Assembly: GCA_012862575.1 (NCBI GenBank)
Contig: BLSF01000036.1
Span: 372,001 to 436,000 of the forward strand
Origin: Parietichytrium sp. I65-24A
Taxonomy: Eukaryota; Sar; Bigyra; Thraustochytrida; Thraustochytriidae
Length of the DNA: 64,000 nucleotides
Direction of reading: 5' to 3'
Below the pieces are notes generated by a model that was given only the letters and a program-made list of their open reading frames with translations, was not told the origin of the DNA and did not search any database. Shown piece after piece: positions 33,339 to 44,306 of this stretch. Numbering within the stretch: the stretch's first letter is position 1; each line of letters begins with the position of its first letter. Position numbers and translations under genes: made by a program.

Positions 33339-34730
33339 CTACAGGAACCTGGATTTCATTTGCGAGGGATTCATGCCCACAAACTCATCTATACCTATTC
33401 GGGTTTGCTGCATTGAATCTCTGTCACGAAGGGTGACGCAGTTATCGTTCAAAGACTCAAAATCAATTGTTGCGCAGAACGGAGTGCCAATCTCGTCCTG
33501 TCTACGATATTTTTTCCCAATCGATGTGCCCGAGAGATCCATGGTTGGCGAGCACCACCGCTGTTGCCCGATTTTCTGAAAAACGTCCTTGCAGATATTC
33601 GCTTGATCTGCGTTCTTACCGATGAGTGGGAGAATTGCTACAGAGTGAGGCGCAATTTCGGGAGAGAACCGCAGGACGACGCGCTCTGTCGCCTTGCCAT
33701 CGGGACTTGCAGCCGGAACCTGTTCAACAGTATATGCGTCACAGATGGCGGCAAGCACCAGCCTGTTGAGCCCAAGCGCTGGTTCAATGACAGCAGGTAC
33801 CAAGGTCTCCCTCTTCGCCTTGTCTTTGTATGTCAAACCGTGTTGCGTCAGATCATATGTGCCCCTATTTGCAATTCCCCAGAGCTCACCCCAGCCGAAT
33901 GGAAAGTTGAACTCAAAGTCTATCGTTCGCTTCGCATAGTGTGCGAGATCTTCTTTGCTGTGCTCGCTAAACCTCACAGACTCCTCACGAATGCAAACCG
34001 TGTTAAAGAGCCAGTCCTTAGCTTCCGCAAGCCAATATTCGAACCACTCGGCCGAACTCTCCTCCGGGCAGAACCATTCTAGCTCCATCTGCTCAAACTC
34101 CCTCGTTCGAAAGATGTAATTGCCCGGCGTGACCTCGTTGCGGAACGCCTTCCCAAGTTGAGCAATTCCGAAAGGCAACGGCGCACTTGTTGTGTTGCAA
34201 ACGTTTTCAAAGTTGATGAAGGCACCCTGGGCAGTCTCTGGACGAAAATATGCTTCAGAGCCCTTTCCAACGACCGGCCCTACGGAAGTCCCGAACATCA
34301 AATTGAACTCTCGCGTCTCGGACACCTGGTCGCCCCAAGGCTTGAGCTTACCGCAAGGGCACGCCCTTTCCCGAAGCAGCTCGTCCATCGACCTGGACTC
34401 GCCCGACGCCTCGACAAGATGATCCGCCCTGAATCGCTCGTTGCACTTTTTGCAGTCTACCAGCGGATCCGTAAAGTTATCCAAATGCCCAGACTTGTCC
34501 CAAACGCTCGGCGGCATAAGCACCACGGAATCTAGCCCGAAAACGTCACTTCGGCTCGTAACAAACCTTCTCCACCACGAGTCCGCTATGTGCCTCTTCA
34601 GTAGCGAGCCCAGGGGGCCGTAGTCAAAGCTGTTCGCGAAGCCCCCATAGATCTCGCAGCTTGGGAACACAAACCCGCGCTGTTTGCAAAGCGCCACCAC
34701 TTTGCGCATATCCCGCGCTCCCCGCGACAT
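33339..34730 (-). CDS. Glycyl-tRNA synthetase, alpha2 class II type
   Basis: The product has 463 residues from the ATG at 34730 (MSRGARDMRK). It charges tRNA-Gly. The N-terminal block FVFPSCEIYGGFANSFDYGPLG is the family hallmark; motif 2 includes FRNEVTPGNYIFRTREFEQ, and motif 3 includes EPALGLNRLVLAAI. An anticodon-binding domain closes the protein (LPLIGKNADQANIC to QTRIGIDE). At 463 residues without the WHEP and insertion domains of animal cytosolic GlyRS, it is of the compact bacterial kind (Thermus or Mycoplasma style). No targeting peptide is visible before the first Met, so whether it serves cytosol or an organelle is open; an upstream exon could supply one. Confidence 0.94.
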   Translation of the reverse strand: MSRGARDMRKVVALCKQRGFVFPSCEIYGGFANSFDYGPLGSLLKRHIADSWWRRFVTSRSDVFGLDSVVLMPPSVWDKSGHLDNFTDPLVDCKKCNERFRADHLVEASGESRSMDELLRERACPCGKLKPWGDQVSETREFNLMFGTSVGPVVGKGSEAYFRPETAQGAFINFENVCNTTSAPLPFGIAQLGKAFRNEVTPGNYIFRTREFEQMELEWFCPEESSAEWFEYWLAEAKDWLFNTVCIREESVRFSEHSKEDLAHYAKRTIDFEFNFPFGWGELWGIANRGTYDLTQHGLTYKDKAKRETLVPAVIEPALGLNRLVLAAICDAYTVEQVPAASPDGKATERVVLRFSPEIAPHSVAILPLIGKNADQANICKDVFQKIGQQRWCSPTMDLSGTSIGKKYRRQDEIGTPFCATIDFESLNDNCVTLRDRDSMQQTRIGIDEFVGMNPSQMKSRFL

Positions 34731-35728
34731 TCTCGTCTCTTCTTTTACTGCTCTGGGTCCACAGACACAGCCTCCGCAAACCAACGTCCCAAAGCGCCTT
34801 CCCGTCGCTCAGCTCACTCAGCTCGCTCTTCGAACACGGCTACGCGATCATACTCTACCAGTCGGCCAAGATCTTCAAAGCGTCGAGCACCCAACTGCAA
34901 AACGCCGTCGAGATCCCTTCGTCCTCTCCTTTTGCTTCTTCTTGTTCCAGTCTCTCTCTCTCTGTCTGTCTCTCTGTCTGTGTGTCAATTGTTCACTGTC
35001 AATGTTCTATTTGATTTGAAGACACAAAGACGGAAAGGAAGGAAGTTAGTTGTCCAACGCGCACAATACTCCAACAAACTTCAACACTCAACACATCTGG
35101 ACTCTCAACTCACTCAACAACACTCGACGCTCTTCTCTCTGTTCTACTCGAGTATCCAATACCGTGACTCTCGTAGTATTACCCGCTCTCTCTAACCACG
35201 CGTAGCAGTCCACCAGCTGCGGAACGCAATCGACCAGAGGCTGTTTAGAGATGCTTAGAGAGCTTAGAGTGTCCCATTGAATAGCATAGTAGTTGCAGAG
35301 ATGTGGCGCTGACTCCCAGTGATTCCGTTAGCTGGAAGACACTGTTGCGCTAGTAGATAGGCCTCGGTAGTAAGCAGAGGAGAGGAAGGCACTATGATTT
35401 GGGTTAGGACTCTCTCTCTCTCACTCCCTAAATATCCCTAAATACTTACTCTCTACATCTCTCTACTCTCATACACTCAATCGATGGACGATGCTGACAA
35501 TGCTGACCAACCAAAGTCAAAGTCAAAGTGGAAGCAAGTTGTGTAGTCTGCAGTAGACCTGCCTAGTTGAATGAATGAAAGCAGACATAGGAAAACACTG
35601 GAAAACAATAGAAACAAGAACATTGGAAACATTGTCCAGAGACATTGGAAACTTTGGAAACATTGGAGACATTGGAGACGCTGGAGACGCTGGAGACACT
35701 GAAGATTGCAAGGTAAACGAGAGTGGCG
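34731..35728. other. Head-to-head spacer with a 9 bp minisatellite
   Basis: The divergent region of 1 kb lies between GlyRS and the RRM gene. It has a CT-rich stretch near 34945-34985, another near 35408-35424, and the 9 bp repeat listed separately. No gene was recognised. Confidence 0.4.
35627..35706. repeat. Imperfect 9 bp tandem repeat (TTGGAGACA-like)
   Basis: About seven degenerate copies of TTGGARACN run up to 25 bp before the ATG of the RRM gene, so they lie in its leader or promoter. Later copies drift to CTGGAGACG. Confidence 0.8.
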
Positions 35729-36943
35729 ATGGGCGACAGCGCGGGGAAGAAGAGGCAGAGGTCCGGAGATGCCGTGCTCAGACGAGAAAAGGCGGATCCA
35801 TTCGCGGCCGCAGAGCATACGGCGAAGCGCCAGAAGGAAGCGGATGTCGCCGTGAGCGCAGTCGCTGAAAAGTCCTCAGAAGATAGGGAGGCACTCAAGG
35901 CGGAAAGGAAAGCACGCAAGAAGGAGAAATGGGCCGACAAGGAGAAGCGCACACTGTTTCTGAACCAGATCGCGTACGAATGCACAGAGGAGGAGCTGAA
36001 AAGCTTTGTGGCAAGCGCAAGCGGGCTGATGGCCGTGAATTTGACCGAGGTGCGCATGGTAAAAGATAAGAGCGGAAAGTTCAAGGGCATGGCGCTTGTT
36101 GTGTTTGACACTGCTGAAAATCGCGACAAGGCTCTGAAAATCGACAAAAAGAAACTTCGAGGCCGGCAGGTGAATGCTCAAAAGTGTGCATCTAAAGAGG
36201 AGCTCACAGAGGAGAAGGAGCAAAAGTTAAAAGACGGCTTCATGCGACCTGAAGCTGTCGAAAAACTCTTTGCCAAAGCAAACCGCACTTTTGAAGGCAC
36301 TCCTTCTGTTTTCATGTCGAATTTTGACGCAGGGGTTATCAGTCTCATGAAGAGGAGCAAGCATGTAGTGGTCGACAAAGCGCTCACTGAGTTCATGGAG
36401 TCGCGGAAAAAGGAAGTCAAGATGAAAAATGAAAACTCGTTCATGTTTTCCCTTCTACACAAGTTCGCTGACGAAGGTGCTGGCAAACAGAGTGGAGCGC
36501 GTGACAAGCAATCAAAGAAAAAGGACTCGAAGAAGCCGTCTGTCGCTACGAAAGGTGGAGCAGAAAACGCTCTGTCTGCCCAAGAGGTTGAAAAGATCAT
36601 CGAGTCAAGCTCCAAACCGAGAAGGTCAAAGAAAACCAGTGAGCACGGGCGTGTGCCAATCCAAGTCAACTCGAGTTGGAAGGCATTCGATGAGGAATCG
36701 AGAAACGCCATGCTTCAATTGAGCGCCCCGGAACTGAAGCGCAAACTCGCCGACTTTTACAAGTCGAACTTGGACAAACACAGCACGGATGACGACAAGA
36801 ACGAATTTTTCCGCAAAATTGCAAAGCAACAGGCACCAACCAGCGAGAAGAAGAACAAGAGAGCTGATAAGTCGGGCCCCAAAAAGGGATTCAGAAAACC
36901 TGCTCCAAGAAAAGGCAACTACAAGGGGAACTTTAAAAAGTAA
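35729..36943 (+). CDS. Single-RRM, Lys-rich RNA-binding protein
   Basis: The product has 404 residues from the ATG at 35729 (MGDSAGKKRQ). A basic, Ala/Lys-rich N terminus leads to one RRM at about 74-153, with RNP2 as LFLNQI (76-81) and RNP1 as KFKGMALVVF (117-126). The rest is charged and mostly disordered, with one helical segment near 320-380 (WKAFDEESRNAML, LKRKLADFYK), ending in a Gly/Lys basic tail (RKGNYKGNFKK). Such composition is typical of nucleolar or pre-ribosomal factors; that role is inference. The frame extends two codons upstream to a GTG that I do not use. Confidence 0.75.
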   Translation: MGDSAGKKRQRSGDAVLRREKADPFAAAEHTAKRQKEADVAVSAVAEKSSEDREALKAERKARKKEKWADKEKRTLFLNQIAYECTEEELKSFVASASGLMAVNLTEVRMVKDKSGKFKGMALVVFDTAENRDKALKIDKKKLRGRQVNAQKCASKEELTEEKEQKLKDGFMRPEAVEKLFAKANRTFEGTPSVFMSNFDAGVISLMKRSKHVVVDKALTEFMESRKKEVKMKNENSFMFSLLHKFADEGAGKQSGARDKQSKKKDSKKPSVATKGGAENALSAQEVEKIIESSSKPRRSKKTSEHGRVPIQVNSSWKAFDEESRNAMLQLSAPELKRKLADFYKSNLDKHSTDDDKNEFFRKIAKQQAPTSEKKNKRADKSGPKKGFRKPAPRKGNYKGNFKK

Positions 36944-37284
36944 ATCCTTTCAGACACACGAGCCTGGAGAGCTAACAGCGCCAGACGCGATTTTAAAAAC
37001 TTCCAGGAAGCAAATTTGTAGTTTTTTTCCATTCATTGAACAAAGGCGGATCCGGCGCTGGCGAATTCTTCATTGTTTTTCTTTTTATATTAAAAAAGTA
37101 TGAAACTAATGTCTGACACGAGTTGAGAGAAACAGGGGAAAATTAGGTGTTCAATATGTTTATAGTAGTGTGCGGTATGCATGATAAGACAAAAAAGAAA
37201 AAGGCCAGGTAACTTGTCCCATCCGTTCAAGACAGCACAGTGGGAAAGCGGAAAAAGTACAGAAAAAACAAAGGTGCTCGCAGC
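36944..37284. other. Tail-to-tail spacer
   Basis: The 341 bp is AT-rich, between converging genes, and should hold both 3' ends. I see nothing else. Confidence 0.4.
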
Positions 37285-38526
37285 TCAGCACGCCTCTTGC
37301 GTGTAGTGATGTTCACAGGCGTGAATCCACTCAAGAATTACGCGGTCCATGTAACTCTCGTAGCCGCTGGCACCTTCAGCCCAGGACACGTGTCCTCCAC
37401 GCTTGGTTCGTGCGATACAGAGGCCAGGTCCAAACATTTGGCTCTCCTCGATGGCTTCGGCACCATCAATTGCACACACTGGATCGTCATCTGCAGAGAA
37501 GGCCAAGGTCGGGATATGAATATCCTTTGCATGTGTGATTGGCGACGCGTGGAAGTAGTAGTCGTCCACGGAATCAAAGTTCCACGCGCGAATAGTGCAG
37601 TGCTCGTCAAACTCCCTGGTGTTCACGGCTGTGAGAGCCTTGTCCAAGTCAATGTCAGGGTGCTGGCTGATGATGTCTTTGTTTGTGGAGGTGTAGTTTT
37701 TAAGGCTCGCAGCCAAGAACTTGCGCGACCATACCTCAAAATATGGCGAGACTTTGTTGAAGTCCCAGCACGGGCTGAGGACAATGGCTCCGGAAAGCTT
37801 GCACTCTTTTCCAGAGCGGCCGACATAGTTGGAAAGCAGGCAAGCGCCGAGACTGTAGCCAATTCCGTAAATGTGTGAGTTAGGGTTTCTTGCCTTGAGA
37901 GAGTCCACGACCTGCCACATGTCGTTGTAGCCAGCAGCGCTAAAGCCGAGGGGAGTAGTAAGAGGGACGCCACCGCAGCCTCGAGCCACCATCACGCAGA
38001 TGCGATACTCGCGCGTGGCTAGAAGGCAACGGATCGCGCTCATCACGTAGTGAGAGCGACTGCATCCTGCAAGTCCGTGGTGAATAAAGATGATCGGCTT
38101 GGATGCATCATCCCGGTCAGCAGCCTTCATGTCACCGCACCCGGTCACCCAATCCAGTCCAACGGTACCCTCACAATCCAGTGCAAAGAGCTCGCGATCA
38201 TAAGTCACTTCAGCAACAGGCTTTGACCTTCGCAGAATGTTGTGAAGGATGGTATGCATGGACCCCACCAAGAACTGGCTCCCGATTGACATCCACAACG
38301 GGGGGCGGTATCCCTCCTTGAGCGTCTTGCTGGTAGCCCTCCATCCCTCCAACACCGGGTGCGCCTTTTCGGGGTGCGCCAGCCTCACCGCCTCTCGAAG
38401 CGACCTGTACCATCGCATAAAATACGCCACCGCCGCAAGCCACAGCACAGTCTTCCTAGTAGCCAAAAGCGCCAGCGCCTTCACCAGTGCGCGTGCCGCG
38501 ACCTTGGTCTTGCCAACACCTGACAT
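37285..38526 (-). CDS. ABHD1/3-type alpha/beta hydrolase
   Basis: The product has 413 residues from the ATG at 38526. A single membrane helix (about 22-38) at the N terminus should anchor it, as in ABHD1/3 (YheT/EMB8 group). The core shows HHGLAGCS (149-156) with an extended oxyanion loop, ARGCGGVPLTTP, the nucleophile Ser225 in GIGYSLGA, acidic residues 346-348 in SADDDPVC and His379 in RGGHVSW, a complete triad. Relatives act on phospholipids with medium or oxidised chains, or on esters; the substrate here is unknown. The gene is intronless. Confidence 0.9.
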   Translation of the reverse strand: MSGVGKTKVAARALVKALALLATRKTVLWLAAVAYFMRWYRSLREAVRLAHPEKAHPVLEGWRATSKTLKEGYRPPLWMSIGSQFLVGSMHTILHNILRRSKPVAEVTYDRELFALDCEGTVGLDWVTGCGDMKAADRDDASKPIIFIHHGLAGCSRSHYVMSAIRCLLATREYRICVMVARGCGGVPLTTPLGFSAAGYNDMWQVVDSLKARNPNSHIYGIGYSLGACLLSNYVGRSGKECKLSGAIVLSPCWDFNKVSPYFEVWSRKFLAASLKNYTSTNKDIISQHPDIDLDKALTAVNTREFDEHCTIRAWNFDSVDDYYFHASPITHAKDIHIPTLAFSADDDPVCAIDGAEAIEESQMFGPGLCIARTKRGGHVSWAEGASGYESYMDRVILEWIHACEHHYTQEAC

Positions 38527-40411
38527 TGCTCCGTGTATTTATTAGACCTTTCAACACGTTTTAGCTCGCGGGAACAAACAAGCGATCTACCCACTAGGCT
38601 CTCTCCGTCCTCTTGCAAGGTTGTTCAGGGTCTGCCGCCTGTCTGCACTTCCAATCATACCTTCACTTTCAACGCCTCGCTAGCGCACGGCCTATCTCTC
38701 CATCTCTCTATCTATTTGTAGCTATAGACCACCACCGGCGCAAGGCTTCTCTACTGTCTTCATTACTATTTTTTATTTCCAACCAAGTGTTGTATGACAG
38801 TCAGTAAGCACGAGCTCACTGGACACACCACGGACACACCCACCCAACTGATCCACTGATCATCAAAACTGTTGATTGATTATCAACAACTGAAGATCAG
38901 ATGCTCGCCCGCCAGTGCCTGGATCCTCGACTCATCCGCTTCCCTCGCAGAACTCGCCGGGTAGGATGCCGTATCGTTCCGCTCGGGACGGTCCTCTTTT
39001 GAGACTGTTGGGATCTGTTGGAAGTGTTGGAAGATGTTGGAAGATTGGTTTATCAAGGATCGCGTCTCTGGTGTCTCTGGATGAAAATCCCTCTTTGAAC
39101 TTGTTGAACGCACTGGCAATTAATCCCGTGACCTTTCTCTCGACGTGTCTTTTGTTGACCGTGAAATTGATCTTTAAAAATTCACTCTCAAATGCTCGCA
39201 AACAGACTTTCGATCAACAGAATTCAGAACAGATTCTTTCTGCTTACAATCAAAATCGTACCTCTTGGACGATGGAAACTTTGCGTCGAACCAGTCACAC
39301 CCAAAACATCCCAAAACCATCACAATCACAATGATTTTGGCCTTTTCCAACTGCCTGCTTGTCTCGTTCTCCACCATTCTCCACCAATGAGTCAGATGAA
39401 GATGGAAAGTGAAATGTTTCACGCCCACATCTCGAGTAGAATGCACGTAAGAATTGCTACCAATCCAATGGAGCGCATTTGGACTTTTTGAACTTTTTGG
39501 ACCCGGACTATAGAGGGCTGACCCAATAAGCGCAACCTACCCATTTGCATAACCCTTGATTTCGAAAAACGAAACAATTTTTACGGCCAGCTCCACCTAG
39601 TCGAATCTTGGGACTAATTAGTGATCCGTGTACTATTGTTTGAACTGGCACAGCGTTAATTCGATCCGATAAGCTAGGTATAGGTACATGTGTAGCATTT
39701 CTCGTTGGAATGGCGCTCAAAAATTGGTCATGACGTCATTTGAGACATTGTAAGACACGTATGGCGTAGTCCATAGGTGTGGCACTCATATAGATGGGAG
39801 AATCCAGGCGGTCTTTCAGCCAATTTCTCCAACGGCGCTTATTGCAGGCTCTATCGATGCAGTATGATGAAAGATCCCACTTCTACTTAGGTGACCCACC
39901 ATAATAGTATTTTATCATAACGATTATCTACCTGTCAACAGTGATCCACGGTGTGCGTCACACTCCTTAAGATCTCACCTTTATCGACCTGTGCTCATGA
40001 AGAACTTTAGAGTCTATAGGACTTGTCCGTTTCTAGGGGTTTTCAACCTGCGTCCCTATACGTCTTCTATTCATAATACTAGTCTATTGTCGTTAAGGTA
40101 TGGCTGTGAACGGAACACAGTGTGCGAAGTAGGTGTGCGTGTAATCTGCAATGAGTTCCAGGAAAAAGTGAAATCATTTAATGCGAAACGGCACCCTCCC
40201 CAGCGGGGAACAACGAACAGCTCCTGCGAGGAATAAGCTCTGTTCGTTTTGCTCCCTCTTCTGCTCCTGACTCTTTTTGCATGATGACTATGATGACACG
40301 GGAAGGAGGGATGCGCGAGTACAGTACTCAGTACACTGTGAGGAGTTGAATTAGGTGCGGTAGAAAGACTCTCAAAGTTTCAAGTAGGTGTGCAAGCACG
40401 TGTTTGCCGAC
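38527..40411. other. Head-to-head spacer
   Basis: The 1.9 kb divergent region holds TTGGAAG-type repeats (about 39005-39046) and a GTAC pair at 40321-40336. I see no gene; the short open frames show no motif. Confidence 0.4.
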
Positions 40412-41038
40412 ATGAACGTGATTTCAGAGACAATTGCGGCGGAGCGGAGGCGGGTGTGGCAGTCGCAGAAGGGGATGATTGCAACTTTTGAGGTGCGTGG
40501 CACTTGGAGGCATACGTGTTGGTGGAGGAGTTCGGGTTTTGCTTCTTGGTTTGTTGGCAGGAACGCGAAATGTATTGTGGATGTTAATGTGACGAGCGCT
40601 AACTTTGTGGGATCGTGAAAGGCCCCTGAGTTTGTTCAAACTGAGGCGAGCTTTGTCGAATCCCTTCGTCTGTATGTGGAGTCTTCGAAACATTTCGTCG
40701 ACGCAGCGGCTGCGAAGAATGAACAGCTTCAGGAACTCCAAGACTGTACTGCGAAAGTGACGGAAGCTTCCAAAATGCTCAAAGAGCTAGTCTGGCAGGA
40801 AGATCATCGCGAAGCTTTGCGCAAAGAGATTGCTGACTCCGCAGCTTCGGGAGAGAAGGCCAAGGCAGCTTCCCTAGAATCAGATGCGGACGATATCATG
40901 GCCGCCATCGAGAAGCTGGAGGCAAGGGCTGCGGAACTAGAACGTGGTAAAGTGAACCCAAACGTGTCTCAGGAGGCAACAAAGCGAGACATGCTTGAGC
41001 GCCTAGAAAAACTGCGAAATAAACTTGCCTCGATGTGA
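40412..41038 (+). CDS. Small coiled-coil protein (one intron), function unknown
   Basis: Exons are 40412-40492 and 40622-41038. The 129 bp intron has a GTGCGT donor, a GCTAAC branch-like site and an AAAG acceptor; phase 0. The joined product of 165 residues starts MNVISETIAAERRR and ends LRNKLASM. Residues about 40-165 form heptad-like helices (LQELQDCTAKVTEASKMLKEL, ADDIMAAIEKLEARAAELE), so a coiled coil is likely. No family is recognised; small kinetochore, tethering or flagellar subunits look like this. It faces the SPAG6 gene tail to tail at 164 bp. Confidence 0.72.
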
Positions 41039-41202
41039 TTCGGCCGCTCGTTCTAGAAGTGAGCAGGGTGAAGAGACGAGAAGGTGAAACAATTTAATTC
41101 TTTGGGTTACGGGTCCCCATCAATTAACTTCTGTCTAGCAAGCTAGCAAACAACAACAGATACCAAAGCCGCCTGAATTAGGACTCCAGGCAACTCAAAC
41201 GT

Positions 41203-42720
41203 TTACTCGAGAGGATCTTCGATCATCTGCATAAGCTTGTCAGCATACTTTGGCGAATAGTACTCGACAATCTCTGGTGGGTAGCACGCGTTAATTGCCT
41301 GAATAGACTCGGCAAGCTCGCTGCCGACCGACTCATTAAGCTCTTGCACCATCTGCAAGCCACCAGACTGTACAAAGGATCTCTTCGCGATCCGATCGTT
41401 TGGAAGCACCTTGGCGAATTGCGCGAGGATGTATTTGACGATGTTTTGTGGAGCTTCGCGCATGAGCGGCTCCAGGGCACTGAGCGTTGTGCACTTCTTC
41501 AGCACTGCCTTCAGCGCGCGCTTCGATTTCACCTTGAGATCCTCCGAGCTATCCGCGGACATGTACACGGCAAGAAGGCGGCGAAGCACGTCCGCCTCTG
41601 CCACTGCTTGTGCATGATCTGGAGTGTGGCGGCCCACTTGTCCCAGTGCCCACGCTGCCGCAGCCTTCACATGGTCCTCTGGCTCGTGAACCAAGGCGTC
41701 CTTGAGCTGGTCAATTCCCTTTGCAACGACCACGGCGAGGGCGAGGGTTTCACTGAATGCGGAAATGTATCCCAGCGCCATAATTCCAGGGAGTCTGGCG
41801 TTGCCATTTTGTCTGGTGTTCTCCACGTAGTCTACAAGGGCAGCAGCTCCGCCTGCATTCACAATGAGCTTTGCAAGTTCTGGGGTATGCTTGGCCACCT
41901 CGCGAATGCATGTCGCGGCGTTCTTTCTGACGTGAATATCCTCGTCCTGGAGGCAGTTGAGAATATTTGGGAAGATCTCCGCTTCCACAACCATTTCAGC
42001 AAGCTCGACGGAGTGCTTTGCAATTTGAGCGAGCGCTCCGCATGCCTGCCTCTTCAACTTGGCGTCGCTATGAGAAATGAGTGGAGCGAGGTAAGGTACT
42101 GCGCCACAATCCAGGACACTCTGAGCGAGCTCTGGGGAGTGCTTGCAGATATCCGACAATGCGGATGCGCAAATGCGCTTCAAGGAGAGCTCAGGCTCTT
42201 GAATGCACAAGATCAAAAGCGGGACTGCTCCTGAATGAACAATTGCGTTGGCCAGCTCTGCTGTGTGCCCGGCGATGTACCCGATCGCCCAGGCTGCAGA
42301 CTCCTTCACGCTTGGGTCGAACTCCTCCAAGCAGTTGCAAAGTGACTCTAGGGCGCCTGCGTCTACGACCGCATGGGCCAACTCTGGAGAGTGCTTTGCG
42401 ACCGAGCGCAGCACAAATGCTGCCGCCTTCTTGTAAAATCTGTTCTGCTCCGACAGCGAATACACAAGTTGTGGAAGAATCTCGTTCGAAACGACCGCCT
42501 CCGCAAGGTCGTCCGAATAGTTTGCCAAACGACCGAGAGCGAGAGCTGCAGTCTGCTGGATACTTGGCACGTTGTCCAGCAAGAGCGGGCGCAAAAGCTG
42601 CATCACACCGGCATTTTGCAAGAACTCAATGTTCTGTGGCCTGGACGCCATCTCCGCCACGGACTGCGCGAAGGACTGCCTCGCCTTCTGGTAATTCTCA
42701 AACACATGGATAGCCTGCAT
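41203..42720 (-). CDS. SPAG6: SPAG6/PF16 central-pair armadillo protein
   Basis: The product has 505 residues from the ATG at 42720, almost the length of human SPAG6 (509). It begins MQAIHVFENYQKARQSF and FVQSVAEMASRPQN-like sequence, both close to animal SPAG6, then has about eight armadillo repeats with recurring KHSPELAQ-VVD-GAV and VRKNAATCIREVAKHTPELA blocks. SPAG6/PF16 stabilises the C1 microtubule of the axonemal central pair and is needed for flagellar beating. Its presence shows that the organism has, or recently had, motile flagella at some life stage. The gene is intronless. Confidence 0.96.
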   Translation of the reverse strand: MQAIHVFENYQKARQSFAQSVAEMASRPQNIEFLQNAGVMQLLRPLLLDNVPSIQQTAALALGRLANYSDDLAEAVVSNEILPQLVYSLSEQNRFYKKAAAFVLRSVAKHSPELAHAVVDAGALESLCNCLEEFDPSVKESAAWAIGYIAGHTAELANAIVHSGAVPLLILCIQEPELSLKRICASALSDICKHSPELAQSVLDCGAVPYLAPLISHSDAKLKRQACGALAQIAKHSVELAEMVVEAEIFPNILNCLQDEDIHVRKNAATCIREVAKHTPELAKLIVNAGGAAALVDYVENTRQNGNARLPGIMALGYISAFSETLALAVVVAKGIDQLKDALVHEPEDHVKAAAAWALGQVGRHTPDHAQAVAEADVLRRLLAVYMSADSSEDLKVKSKRALKAVLKKCTTLSALEPLMREAPQNIVKYILAQFAKVLPNDRIAKRSFVQSGGLQMVQELNESVGSELAESIQAINACYPPEIVEYYSPKYADKLMQMIEDPLE

Positions 42721-44306
42721 CTTGCCGACGCTGCCTGCTCTCTACCTGCCTTCCAACCCACGCTCCCCTGACCTGCAACTCTGCCCGTGTCCTCGTCGAA
42801 CAATGCCTTCGTGGGTGCTTGCCTCCCGCTCTCTGCAACGCACTCGCGATGGATGGTTGAACCGTCTCCGTGTCGCCGATGCCTTGAGGCAATGAATGCT
42901 TTGTCTCTCTCAGTCTGGCAGTCTCTGTGCCGAGTGCCGCTCTACCTTTCTTGCAACACCTTCCTATCTCATACAATAGCAAACCAATGACTCTCCCTTC
43001 CTGTGTCTATTCCGAGTCCTTGCAATACGCAACCGCTCTCTGCCCTCTCTAACTCTAGCTCACTCCAAGATGCCCCGTCTTTCTGACTGACCATGGCCAT
43101 ATCCTACTCATCAATTGTATTCTTGGCCTAGGCTTCATGCGCTTCTATTGGTGTGACATGGCTTTCAGGTAGCCTTCTTTGAAGACGAATGCACTCTGTT
43201 GTTGACTCGGATTACCCTCTCGAAACGGACCTGTTTCTAACGGAACTTTTGATATGGTTTTGTGGTTACCAGACCATGCGTATTTAGTTATATGCGATGA
43301 GAGACACTAGGGGGTCTGGTGGGAACAGCGTCGAGACGAATAGAGGCGTTCGAAGTTTGCGCTCAATGCGTGCAACATTTTCGAGGAATGGATAGGTCGT
43401 GCAAGAGAAAGCAAAAGGCAATCATGACCATTTGTTTCAAGCGAATTCAGCTGGCTTGTGCGAGAAACTCGAGACGACCTGCACCCAGGAGCCAATATTC
43501 ACGCAGAGCTTGCAGGGATGATCTTCAAAATTATACGTAACAGCTGTAGAGGTAGAGCTATCGTTCACCGTGGACACTTGTCGTCTCCATGACCTGAGCA
43601 ACCCATTCTGATTGGGCTGCAGCTTTCTGTTATACAGCGATGTGTGGCCTTGTTTTCGCAGTCTGTAACGCTGGTTGCCACATGGTGAGAGTCGGGAAGA
43701 AATAAGCTATGCGAAACAGGTCAAGAATTTTGGGAGGAGAATTAAGGCTACCCAACAACACTGCATTTCAAATCAAGCAAAACTTGCCGAAAGGTGCTTC
43801 CACCATCATTTGTGATGCTCTTGCCAGGCTTCCGTTGAACGGATCTCACGATTAATGACACGCTTCACCAACTCACAAGCTTTCAAATCCGGTTGCCAGT
43901 ATGAAATATTTGGAGCACACATTTTTGTATTTCGTTGCCGCGGATTTTGAACCTGAAGGCCGCCCTCATTTTGCTCTGCCGAGGAAGGTTTAAAAAGGTA
44001 GCACGCGCATCTTGAAAACGAATCAAATCTTCACCAATACAGTTCCTACTAATTTCATGGGCTAATACGTGCCGAAGAGCATTTGATGGCTATGCTTCCA
44101 ACAGGTGTGAATAGCTGGTCTTCCCAGGAACATGAAAAGGGATGGCCACGCGCGCCCAGGCTGTTTTTGAGTACCATCATTTTATGAACTTCAGGTGAAC
44201 TCCCCAAGCTCGCCAAACTCGTGCCGAGCTCCACGGGGTTGGCTGCGGGCGCGATTCAGACAACCACCCGGACCTTGTGGCACGCAAGGTTGCGGAGCAA
44301 GATACA
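42721..44306. other. Head-to-head spacer
   Basis: This divergent region of 1.6 kb lies between SPAG6 and the C2-like gene, both possibly flagellar. No gene or repeat stands out. A small 5' exon of the C2-like gene could start at an ATG near 44139, but I could not support it. Confidence 0.4.

Noticed and set aside
41344-42713. Two long plus-strand frames opposite SPAG6
   Set aside because: Shadows of the armadillo-repeat gene with no family similarity.
44139-44276. Possible extra 5' exon of the C2-like gene starting at an ATG near 44139
   Set aside because: A GTGAAC donor-like site exists but no convincing acceptor; the internal ATG at 44307 explains the gene.
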